Positions 31,490-39,446 of a stretch of 64,000 nucleotides of DNA are shown here, piece by piece. A program made the position numbers and the translations under genes. The notes under the pieces were generated by a model. The model was not told the DNA's origin. It saw nothing but the letters and a program-made list of their open reading frames with translations, and did not search any database. Numbering within the stretch: the stretch's first letter is position 1; every line of letters begins with the position of its first letter. The DNA comes from Flavobacterium cauense R2A-7. Its GTDB lineage: Bacteria > Bacteroidota > Bacteroidia > Flavobacteriales > Flavobacteriaceae. The stretch is taken from NCBI RefSeq assembly GCF_000498475.1, contig NZ_AVBI01000019.1, positions 124,001 to 188,000 of the forward strand, given 5' to 3'.

Positions 31490-33385
31490 ATGAATTATTC
31501 AGATTTTTATAAGGAAAGCATCGAAAATCCGGAAGGTTTCTGGAAAAAGCAAGCCGATGGTATTGACTGGTTCACAAAACCGCAAACCACACTATCAAAA
31601 GACGCAAACGATTACCCGCTTTGGTTTAAAGATGGCGAACTGAACGCTTGTTATTTGGCTTTGGATAAGCATATTAATGATGGTCATGGCGATGAATTTG
31701 CCCTGATATACGATTCTCCCGTCACACAAACAATCAAGAAATTTACATTTACCGAAGTTAGAACCGAAGTAGCAAAATTGGCCGGAGGGTTACTTTCATT
31801 AGGTTTGAAAAAAGGCGACACGGCGGTGATTTACATGCCGATGATTCCGCAAGCTGCGTTTGCCATGTTGGCTTGTGCACGAATTGGAGTAACGCATTCG
31901 GTGGTTTTTGGTGGATTTGCACCGCATGAATTAGCCATCCGAATTGACGATTCCAAACCAAAAGCGATAATTACTGCTTCTTCCGGAATTGAAATCGATC
32001 GATTAATTGCCTACAAACCTTTAGTGGATGAAGCCATCGCTTTAGCCGAACACAAACCGGATAATGTGGTGATTTTTAACAGAAAATTAGGCGCAAGGGT
32101 TCCGTTTAAAAAATACGATATTGATTATGATGCTTTGGTCTACGGTTCGGAAGAAGCTGATTGTGTTCCTGTAAATGCCACACATCCGTTATATATTTTG
32201 TATACTTCGGGTACTACAGGAAAACCAAAAGGAATCGTCAGAGATACAGGAGGTCACGCCGCCGCACTTAAATTTTCAATGCAATACATTTATGGTGTAA
32301 AAGAAGGCGAAGTTTTCTGGGCAGCTTCCGATATCGGTTGGGCTGTCGGACACAGTTATACGATTTACGGTCCGTTATTCAACCGAAATACGTCCATCAT
32401 ATTTGAAGGGAAACCGGTTCGTACTCCGGATGCTTCAACTTTTTGGAGAATCATTTCGGAACACAAAGTAAGCGTGATGTTTACGGCGCCAACTGCCATC
32501 AGAGCCATTAAAAAAGAAGATCCAAACGGTGAATTCATCAAACAATATGATTTAAGCAGTTTGCGTACGCAGTTTTTGGCGGGCGAACGTTGCGATGTGG
32601 CGACTTTAGAATGGTACCGCGAACACATTCCGATTCCGGTTATCGATCACTGGTGGCAAACCGAATCCGGATGGCCAATGATTGCTAACATGATGGGAGT
32701 GGAGTATTTACCGATAAAACCGGGTTCTTCTGGGAAACCGGTATCAGGTTACGACATCAGAATTTTTGGTGAAAACGGTGAAGAATTAGGCCCGAACGAA
32801 GAAGGATATGTAGTAATTAAATTACCTTTACCGCCAGGAACCATGCTGGATATATGGAATGACAGCGAACGTTTCAAAGCGGGTTATCTGACTAAATTCC
32901 CGGGATATTATTTCTCTGGAGATGGTGGTTTTATCGATAACGATGGCTATGTATTCATTACAGGACGCGTGGATGATGTAATCAACGTAGCCGGACACCG
33001 TTTGTCTACTGCCGAAATGGAAGAAATCGTAGCCTCGCATTCTTCAGTTGCCGAATGTGCTGTGATTGGAATTAACGATGCATTAAAAGGTCAGATTCCA
33101 TTGGCGTTGGTGGTGATTAAATCCGGTGACGATATGGAAAGTTTCCAATTGGAACACGAGATTGTACACTTGGTAAGAGAAAAAATAGGGGCAGTGGCTT
33201 CGTTGCGAAATGTAATAATAATGCAGCGTTTGCCGAAAACCCGTTCAGGAAAAATTCTCAGAAAACTAATGCGCAGTATTGTTGATGGTGATTCCTATCA
33301 GATTCCATCTACTATTGATGATGAAGCGATTGTTGAGGAATTAAAGACTGTTTTAAGCGAATATAAAATTGGAGCCTTCAAATAA
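31490..33385 (+). CDS. prpE: Propionyl-CoA synthetase-like acyl-CoA ligase
   Basis: A 631-residue AMP-forming acyl-CoA synthetase. It starts MNYSDFYKESIENPEGFW, like PrpE proteins (about 628 residues), with motifs YTSGTTGKPKG (about 238-248), DIGWAVGHSY, WWQTESGWP, FSGDGGFIDNDGYVFITGRVDDVINVAGHRLST and the catalytic Lys in LPKTRSGKILRK. It makes acyl-CoA from a short-chain acid, ATP and CoA. The PrpE-like wording of the N-terminus and GGHAAAL region suggests propionate, but acetate is possible. It lies 15 bases after the regulator gene and 23 before acs. Confidence 0.82.
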   Translation: MNYSDFYKESIENPEGFWKKQADGIDWFTKPQTTLSKDANDYPLWFKDGELNACYLALDKHINDGHGDEFALIYDSPVTQTIKKFTFTEVRTEVAKLAGGLLSLGLKKGDTAVIYMPMIPQAAFAMLACARIGVTHSVVFGGFAPHELAIRIDDSKPKAIITASSGIEIDRLIAYKPLVDEAIALAEHKPDNVVIFNRKLGARVPFKKYDIDYDALVYGSEEADCVPVNATHPLYILYTSGTTGKPKGIVRDTGGHAAALKFSMQYIYGVKEGEVFWAASDIGWAVGHSYTIYGPLFNRNTSIIFEGKPVRTPDASTFWRIISEHKVSVMFTAPTAIRAIKKEDPNGEFIKQYDLSSLRTQFLAGERCDVATLEWYREHIPIPVIDHWWQTESGWPMIANMMGVEYLPIKPGSSGKPVSGYDIRIFGENGEELGPNEEGYVVIKLPLPPGTMLDIWNDSERFKAGYLTKFPGYYFSGDGGFIDNDGYVFITGRVDDVINVAGHRLSTAEMEEIVASHSSVAECAVIGINDALKGQIPLALVVIKSGDDMESFQLEHEIVHLVREKIGAVASLRNVIIMQRLPKTRSGKILRKLMRSIVDGDSYQIPSTIDDEAIVEELKTVLSEYKIGAFK

Positions 33386-33408
33386 AAATAAACAAAACAA
33401 ACAAGAAT

Positions 33409-35316
33409 ATGAGTTACTATAAAATTAAAAACCTGGAAGAATATTTCAAGCATTATAAGAAATCCATTCGGGAACCGAGAAAATTCTGGGGTAAAATTGC
33501 CGAAGAAAATTTCATCTGGTACCAAGGTTGGGATAAAGTGGTTGATTTTAACATGGGAGAGGCCGATGTAAAATGGTTTGTGAATGCGAAAGTAAACATC
33601 ACTAAAAACTGTATCGACAGGCATTTAGCAAAACGCGGTGATAAAACAGCCATTATTTTCGAACCTAATAATCCTAATGAAGGAGCACTGCATATTTCGT
33701 ATAACGAATTGTATGACCGCGTAGCAAAAATGGCTAATGTTCTTAGAGAACAAGGCGTTAAAAAAGGAGATCGCGTTTGTATCTATTTGCCAATGATTCC
33801 GGAATTAGCGATTGCTGTTTTAGCCTGTGCGCGAATCGGAGCGATACATTCTGTGGTTTTTGCAGGATTTTCCGCTTCGGCAGTTACTTCCCGTATAAAC
33901 GACTGTGAGTGTAAAATGGTTATTACTTCTGATGGTGGTTTCAGAGGAAACAAATCGATTGATTTAAAAGGAATTATCGACGAAGCTTTGGAAAAATGTC
34001 CTTCGGTGGAAAAAGTTTTAGTAGCTAACAGAACAAATACAGATGTAAACATGAAAGAAGGTCGCGATCAGTGGTTGCAACCGCTTTTGGATGCTGCAAT
34101 TCCGAATAATGTTGCTGAAATCATGGATGCGGAAGATCCGTTGTTTATTCTGTATACTTCAGGCTCAACCGGAAAACCGAAAGGAATGTTGCATACTACC
34201 GCGGGATACATGGTTCAGACGGCTTATTCTTTTAAAAACATATTCAATTACGAAGAAAATGACGTTTTCTGGTGTACGGCTGATATCGGCTGGATTACAG
34301 GACATTCCTATATTTTATACGGACCATTGTTAAACGGTGCTACAACCGTAATTTTCGAAGGTGTTCCGTCATATCCGGATTTCGGACGTTTCTGGGAAGT
34401 GATTGACAAACATAAAGTTTCTCAGTTTTACACAGCCCCAACAGCAATTCGTTCCTTAGCTAAGGAAAGTGATGAATGGGTGGATAAATACGATTTATCG
34501 TCCTTAAAAGTTATCGGATCGGTAGGGGAGCCTATCAACGAAGAGGCTTGGCACTGGTACAACGATCATGTTGGAAAGAAAAAATGTCCGGTTGTGGATA
34601 CTTGGTGGCAAACTGAAACCGGAAGTATCATGATTTCACCGGTTCCGTTTGTAACACCTACAAAACCAACCTATGCGACGTTACCGTTACCAGGAATTCA
34701 ACCGGTTTTAATGGATGAAAAGCGTAACGAAATCGAAGGAAACCAGGTAGTGGGAAGTTTGTGTATTAAATTCCCGTGGCCATCTATGGCGAGAACCATT
34801 TGGGGCGACCACGAACGTTATAAAGAAACGTATTTCTCGGCATTTCCGGGTAAATATTTCACGGGTGACGGCGCTTTGCGTGATGAAGTAGGGTATTACC
34901 GAATTACCGGAAGGGTAGACGATGTGGTAATTGTTTCCGGACATAATTTAGGAACCGCACCAATTGAAGATGCGATTAACGAACATCCGGCTGTAGCGGA
35001 ATCTGCAATTGTTGGTTTCCCTCATGATATCAAAGGGAATGCACTTTACGGATTTATTATTCTGAAAGAAACCGGAGAATATCGTGATCGTGATAATTTA
35101 ACGAGAGAGATAAACGAACACGTTTCGAGTCATATCGGACCGATTGCAAAATTAGATAAGATTCAGTTTGTGAGTGGTTTGCCGAAAACACGTTCGGGAA
35201 AAATCATGCGACGTATTCTGCGTAAAATTGCCGAAGGTGATTTCTCGAATTTCGGAGATACATCAACGTTATTGAATCCTGAAATTGTGGATGAAATTAA
35301 AGATAATAAGATTTAA
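33409..35316 (+). CDS. acs: Acetyl-CoA synthetase
   Basis: A 635-residue AMP-forming acetate-CoA ligase: YTSGSTGKPKGMLHTTAGY (about 249-267), TADIGWITGHSYILYGPL, the Trp of the acetate pocket in DTWWQTETGS, FTGDGALRDEVGYYRITGRVDDVVIVSGH, and the acetylatable Lys in LPKTRSGKIMRR. The length is close to Acs (about 650). It converts acetate to acetyl-CoA in the cytoplasm. It is the last plus-strand gene of the block and is followed by an inverted repeat. Regulation by the upstream sensor pair is likely by analogy to CrbSR. Confidence 0.9.
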   Translation: MSYYKIKNLEEYFKHYKKSIREPRKFWGKIAEENFIWYQGWDKVVDFNMGEADVKWFVNAKVNITKNCIDRHLAKRGDKTAIIFEPNNPNEGALHISYNELYDRVAKMANVLREQGVKKGDRVCIYLPMIPELAIAVLACARIGAIHSVVFAGFSASAVTSRINDCECKMVITSDGGFRGNKSIDLKGIIDEALEKCPSVEKVLVANRTNTDVNMKEGRDQWLQPLLDAAIPNNVAEIMDAEDPLFILYTSGSTGKPKGMLHTTAGYMVQTAYSFKNIFNYEENDVFWCTADIGWITGHSYILYGPLLNGATTVIFEGVPSYPDFGRFWEVIDKHKVSQFYTAPTAIRSLAKESDEWVDKYDLSSLKVIGSVGEPINEEAWHWYNDHVGKKKCPVVDTWWQTETGSIMISPVPFVTPTKPTYATLPLPGIQPVLMDEKRNEIEGNQVVGSLCIKFPWPSMARTIWGDHERYKETYFSAFPGKYFTGDGALRDEVGYYRITGRVDDVVIVSGHNLGTAPIEDAINEHPAVAESAIVGFPHDIKGNALYGFIILKETGEYRDRDNLTREINEHVSSHIGPIAKLDKIQFVSGLPKTRSGKIMRRILRKIAEGDFSNFGDTSTLLNPEIVDEIKDNKI

Positions 35317-35352
35317 AACAATATAAGGCAGTCCAGTGTAATCAAATAGGCT

Positions 35353-35426
35353 GTCATTCCGACGTAAGGAGGAATCTCATAACGTTAACAACTGATAATG
35401 AGATTTCTCCCTATGGTCGAAATGAC
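35353..35426. repeat. GTCATTCCGACG... inverted repeat element (full)
   Basis: Left arm 35353-35380 begins GTCATTCCGACGTAAGG and ends GGAATCTCAT; right arm 35398-35426 is its near-perfect inverse (ATGAGATTTCTCC ... TCGAAATGAC). The loop is 17 bases. A half copy lies in the his operon at 60479-60505. Placed between the convergent acs and exonuclease genes, the long hairpin may also act as a terminator. Confidence 0.8.
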
Positions 35427-35463
35427 AAAAATAACGTTTAGTTTTACTTTTTAAACTACTTTT

Positions 35464-36069
35464 TTATTTCATTTTGAGTTTTCGCTTCAGTTTTAAAAAG
35501 AGTAACGCTGTTATATACGCATCGTTTGAAGCGGTATGACGGTGGCTTTTTTTGACTTTAAAAAGATCGCATAATTCGTCCAAAGTATGGTGCTGGTCTT
35601 CCGGAAGATTTTTAAAACGTTGGTACATCACATTGATATCCAGTACGTTGTTTTTTATCTTACCGAGATTCATTCGTTTTAGTGCTTGGTTCATCATTTC
35701 AATGTCCAGATTGGTGTTGTGCCCGATGAGTGTGGCATTTTTAATGTGTCCCAGAAAATGCATCATTGCTTCGGCTTCGGTAACCGCTTCAGTCGAGTCG
35801 GCTTTAAAAAGTTTTTCTACAGCTTCATTTTGTTGGATTCGATTTTCCTGTTTGATGAATACTTCCAGAAAATCTCCAATTTCAATCTGATCATTGGTAA
35901 CTCCAACACAACCAATGGATAAAATAACATCTTGTTTCCAATCCAATCCGGTTCTTTCGCAATCAAAAATAACATAGCGTGTAGGAGTGTTAGGAGCTTC
36001 TTTTTCAAAATGCTCCAAATATGCTTTCCAGAATGTCGGATCGCCTTTACCTGTTAACCAATCTAGCAT
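35464..36069 (-). CDS. DnaQ-like 3'-5' exonuclease
   Basis: A 201-residue DEDDh exonuclease: motif I FDCERTGLD (D and E of DxE), motif II GHNTNLDIEMM (the Asp), and motif III HTASNDAYITALL (His-x4-Asp). Proofreading-type nucleases of this family remove nucleotides from DNA or RNA 3' ends. It starts 3 bases after the cNMP/CBS/DUF294 gene, so they form an operon. The same pair accompanies acetate permease and crbSR genes in other bacteria, which supports a functional link with carboxylate metabolism, of unknown nature. Confidence 0.85.
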   Translation of the reverse strand: MLDWLTGKGDPTFWKAYLEHFEKEAPNTPTRYVIFDCERTGLDWKQDVILSIGCVGVTNDQIEIGDFLEVFIKQENRIQQNEAVEKLFKADSTEAVTEAEAMMHFLGHIKNATLIGHNTNLDIEMMNQALKRMNLGKIKNNVLDINVMYQRFKNLPEDQHHTLDELCDLFKVKKSHRHTASNDAYITALLFLKLKRKLKMK

Positions 36070-36072
36070 AAA

Positions 36073-37992
36073 TTAGGTGAAATAAGTTAATTGGAATCGG
36101 TTTTTAATCAAATCCTGAATTTCATTTATCGGTTGAAAACAGTTCTTAAGCTTTACTTTATCAACTTTTGTAAGTTCTTCAATGTTCAGATAACTTCCGT
36201 TAGAATCCGTTTTTAAACCATCTTCCGTTCTAAACCAATGTAGCGTATGAAACGCTTCGGCACATTCTAAATACAAATCGGCATTTTGAGGTTCTAAATC
36301 TGCTAGTTTTTTATAACGCTGATAGGTATTTGTGATGTTTTTAATGCCTTTACTGATGGCAAAAACCCTTGCAGCGTCCACTAAAGGCGTGATAGCTCTG
36401 TTTTTGATGTCGAAAGTATCTTTGTGTTCTTCATCCTGTTCTACCAAAAATTGTCGGAAGAAGCCCAATGGCGCAGGTTTTTTAATTGCATCCGTGCCTA
36501 AAAAAGCATAGAACAATTGGTTGTTGTTTGTTTTGGTGAAAATCTCTTCGGTTAGTGTTTTTTCGATACTGGAATCACCGTAAATGAAATCATAATCGAA
36601 GAAAATGGAACTCGTTTGCACGCCTTTTTCACCTGGAGTATTAATCCAGGTATTGTATTGTTTTATCCAGTCAGTCAACGATTTACACCACAATTCGTTA
36701 TTTGCATTTAGTCCTTGTGCACTTTTTTCGTAACCTATTTTTTCAAAGGTTTCCAGAACGCGTTCCGCTAATCTTAAGAAATAGCTTTTAACTTCATCGT
36801 ATTGTTCGGCAGGAACATCTTCAAAGACCAATGAATTATTAACATCCGTTAGTAATAATTGTTCTTTTCTTCCTTGGCTTCCCAGGTTAAACCAAGCAAA
36901 TTTAGCCGGTGGCGGACCTACTTTTTCTATAGCCAATTCAATCGCTCGTTTTGTAATGGCAATCGTAATTTCAGAAGCTACATTGGTAATATGAGAAATC
37001 GGAATGTTTTTATCAATCGAATTTTGAATCAAATCCGTCAGTTTATCTCGAACCACTTTTAATTCTTTGGAACGATCGGCGCGTTTTATCTGTTTTAACA
37101 AAACTCCCGGATTATTCGCCTGAGCTGCAACCACATCATGTTCTGAAATGATTCCGGAAATGGCGCCTTTTTCGGTTCCGTCGCGGGTTACACATAAATA
37201 ACCAACGTTGTGTTTCAGCATCATCATTTGAGCTTCGGCAATGGAAATGTCTTCGGGTACCGTAACTACAGGAACCGTCATGATTTTATCGACCGTAACG
37301 TCTATTGTATGAAGTCCCGTAGCAATTTTGGAACGCAAATCGTTATCGGTTACAATTCCGATCGGCATTTGATTTTCCTGAATGATTACACTTCCGATTT
37401 GTCGGCTCGACATGGTTTGTGCAATGTATTTTACAATATCGGTCGGACTGGCCGTAATAGGTTTTTTGGTGTATTTTATAGGTTGGAAATACTGAATGTC
37501 TGTAGCGCTCTGTTCGTTGTACAGCACGTTTTCGGAGATTAATTTTCCGCGATTGTCTTTATCGTAAGGGTTACGGGTATTGGAAGCAAAACTTTCCAAA
37601 AGGAAGCTTAAAACACTGGCGTTTCCGGTAACATAGGGTTTAAAAACCTGAATAGGAATCGCATAAATAATGGAATCCTCTCTGGATTTTGCCGTCATTA
37701 AATAATTGTTTTTGGCAAAAAACGGACGCAAACCAAGGATATCACCTTCATCACATTTATCAATTAGAGTTTCTTCGGCATCTGAAATAACCGAAAGACC
37801 AATAGCACCGGAAGCCACAACGTAAAAAGAGTCATGGGTTGGATCTCCGATTTTGAATAAAACCTGATTTTTTTCAAGATAAACGACTTTTATCTGCTCG
37901 GAAATCGTTACCAATTCCACATAAGTCAAACTGGTAAATGGCGGATAATGCTTTAAAAAATCGGCTATTCGCTCTGCGATAGGGTTTCTCAT
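36073..37992 (-). CDS. cNMP-binding/CBS/DUF294 nucleotidyltransferase-like protein
   Basis: A 639-residue regulatory protein: a cyclic-nucleotide-binding-type domain (about 1-130, FKIGDPTHDSFYVVASGAIGL), a CBS pair (about 175-295, MPIGIVTDNDLRSKIA and ISGIISEHDVVAA), the DUF294 NTase-like domain (about 325-450, NLGSQGRKEQLLLTDVNNSL) and a C-terminal DUF294_C helical domain. In the NTase motif the second acidic residue is Asn (TDVNN instead of the usual TDQDN), so catalysis is doubtful. PII-uridylyltransferase-like roles are suggested for the family, unproven. Cotranscribed with the exonuclease, beside the acetate block. Confidence 0.85.
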   Translation of the reverse strand: MRNPIAERIADFLKHYPPFTSLTYVELVTISEQIKVVYLEKNQVLFKIGDPTHDSFYVVASGAIGLSVISDAEETLIDKCDEGDILGLRPFFAKNNYLMTAKSREDSIIYAIPIQVFKPYVTGNASVLSFLLESFASNTRNPYDKDNRGKLISENVLYNEQSATDIQYFQPIKYTKKPITASPTDIVKYIAQTMSSRQIGSVIIQENQMPIGIVTDNDLRSKIATGLHTIDVTVDKIMTVPVVTVPEDISIAEAQMMMLKHNVGYLCVTRDGTEKGAISGIISEHDVVAAQANNPGVLLKQIKRADRSKELKVVRDKLTDLIQNSIDKNIPISHITNVASEITIAITKRAIELAIEKVGPPPAKFAWFNLGSQGRKEQLLLTDVNNSLVFEDVPAEQYDEVKSYFLRLAERVLETFEKIGYEKSAQGLNANNELWCKSLTDWIKQYNTWINTPGEKGVQTSSIFFDYDFIYGDSSIEKTLTEEIFTKTNNNQLFYAFLGTDAIKKPAPLGFFRQFLVEQDEEHKDTFDIKNRAITPLVDAARVFAISKGIKNITNTYQRYKKLADLEPQNADLYLECAEAFHTLHWFRTEDGLKTDSNGSYLNIEELTKVDKVKLKNCFQPINEIQDLIKNRFQLTYFT

Positions 37993-38111
37993 ATCAATTT
38001 TTTGTGTTTAATAGCTCATTTTCAGATGCATAATATGTTTATGTAAATCGGATAATGATTCTTTAAAAGTACTAAAATTCTCCAAATGTAAAAAGGAGGG
38101 AAGCTCAAACT

Positions 38112-38990
38112 TCAAATTGCATACAATTGAGAGGCTGTAATGATAATAACTGCCGTTAATGCTAACGCAATTCCGATATAATTTATTTTGGATATTTTTT
38201 CTTTAAAAACTACGATTCCGATAATACTTCCGATAATAATGACTCCGAAATTCATGGCTGCAAAAACAGTAGAAGGATTGTTAGCCAAGGCTTTATGTGC
38301 TTTCAGATAAAATAAGATATTCCCGAAATTGAAAATACCCAACAGAATCCCAAAGAAAAAACTTTTCAGTTCCAAGGCGGTTTTTTTAATCAGAACCGAA
38401 TACAGACTAATTAAGGACGAGATGGTAAAAGCGCCGCAAAAAATGATAAACAGTGATGTTGTAAACGGAACATCTTTATTTAAGGCAATTTGTTTGAACA
38501 ACACATCGATTATTCCAAATCCTAATAAAACGATTAACGGAAAAATCCAGCGTCTTTTTTCATCTGTAGCATCATTTTTTTTGTTCAGTGTAAGGAAAAT
38601 GGCCAAAAAACCAATGGAAAGACCGATTAATTTTAGCTGACTGATGGATTCGTTAAAAATGAAATACGATGCCAAAATTGGTATAAATAGCGACAAACGT
38701 TGGGCAATATCTGTTTTTACAATTCCGATATAGCGAATCGAAATTGCCAGCAAAACAAATACTGTGGGCAATAAAATACTTAAAGGAATATAAAATTTCC
38801 AAGGTAAAGAATTTGATAGTTCAGCAAGGTTTGGTGAAAACGAAAAAAAGCATAACAACAATGCCGATAAATAATTCCAATTAATACTTTGCTGTATGTT
38901 AATTCCGAAGCGGCGAGCAGTTTTTAATAATACCGCAACAGTGACACTGCAACAGATACTTAGGATGATGTAAATCATGGAGTGGGACAA
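38112..38990 (-). CDS. EamA/DMT-family transporter
   Basis: A 292-residue protein with ten hydrophobic helices in two five-helix EamA repeats; the signature of the second half is NFGVIIIGSIIGIVVFKEKISKINYIGIALALTAVIII (about 248-285). The first repeat ends FIFNESISQLKLIGLSIGFLAIFLTL. Drug/metabolite transporters of this family export amino acids or other metabolites. No substrate can be read. The gene is monocistronic with its own good promoter (39005-39036) and a nearly leaderless transcript. A 119-base gap to the cNMP/CBS gene holds nothing recognisable. Confidence 0.83.
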   Translation of the reverse strand: MSHSMIYIILSICCSVTVAVLLKTARRFGINIQQSINWNYLSALLLCFFSFSPNLAELSNSLPWKFYIPLSILLPTVFVLLAISIRYIGIVKTDIAQRLSLFIPILASYFIFNESISQLKLIGLSIGFLAIFLTLNKKNDATDEKRRWIFPLIVLLGFGIIDVLFKQIALNKDVPFTTSLFIIFCGAFTISSLISLYSVLIKKTALELKSFFFGILLGIFNFGNILFYLKAHKALANNPSTVFAAMNFGVIIIGSIIGIVVFKEKISKINYIGIALALTAVIIITASQLYAI

Positions 38991-39004
38991 ATTTCATTAA
39001 AAAG

Positions 39005-39036
39005 CAAAGTTATGTGATTTTTTGAATTAGATACAA
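39005..39036 (-). promoter_or_regulatory. Promoter of the EamA transporter gene
   Basis: On the minus strand TTG (39036-39034), a 21-base spacer, then TAACTTTG (39012-39005). This fits the flavobacterial TTG-N17-23-TAnnTTTG consensus and predicts a transcription start about 10 bases before the ATG. Confidence 0.65.
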
Positions 39037-39318
39037 GAAAAGAAATTTTCTATTTTACATAATGTATATTATAGTTCAAAAAGGAATATGCCAAAATCAC
39101 CAAAAAAGCATGCATTTCATCGATGAAAATATGCTGTTTGTCTAAAATTGACTTTTTTGAAAAAATACCCTACTACAATTCTTACTTATTTAAATTGTAA
39201 ATGCTTGATAATTAATTAATTGAAAATAAATAATGTTAATAAAAACTAAACATGTTCCGATTTTTCGTACTTCAAAATCTTAAAATCTGATGTATACTCT
39301 TATGAAATTTGTTAAAAA

Positions 39319-39358
39319 GTGTATTTTGGCGATAAAAAGCGCATTTTAACGATAAAAA
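39319..39358 (+). repeat. Two tandem 20-bp direct repeats upstream of the promoter
   Basis: Units GTGTATTTTGGCGATAAAAA and GCGCATTTTAACGATAAAAA match at 16 of 20 positions. The conserved CGATAAAAA cores are spaced 20 bases apart, close to two helical turns, and lie about 40-80 bases before the predicted transcription start, as expected for an activator site. Confidence 0.55.
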
Positions 39359-39383
39359 AGTTTTTTTATTTGAAGCTAACGTA

Positions 39384-39391
39384 TAGATTTG
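39384..39391 (+). promoter_or_regulatory. -7 box of the T9SS protein gene
   Basis: TAGATTTG fits TAnnTTTG and would give a 5' UTR of about 50 bases. No TTG at the usual distance, consistent with a promoter that needs an activator. Confidence 0.5.
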
Positions 39392-39446
39392 CAATGAGTT
39401 ACAATTGAAATGAAACTCGAAACAATAACAACTAAACAGAAGATTT

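Larger units (their letters stand above)
39037..39446. other. AT-rich intergenic region before the T9SS protein gene
   Basis: About 410 bases without a gene. It holds a small near-palindrome (ACATAATGTATATTAT, 39057-39072), the 20-bp direct repeats at 39319-39358 and a -7 box at 39384-39391. Nothing else is recognised. Confidence 0.6.
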
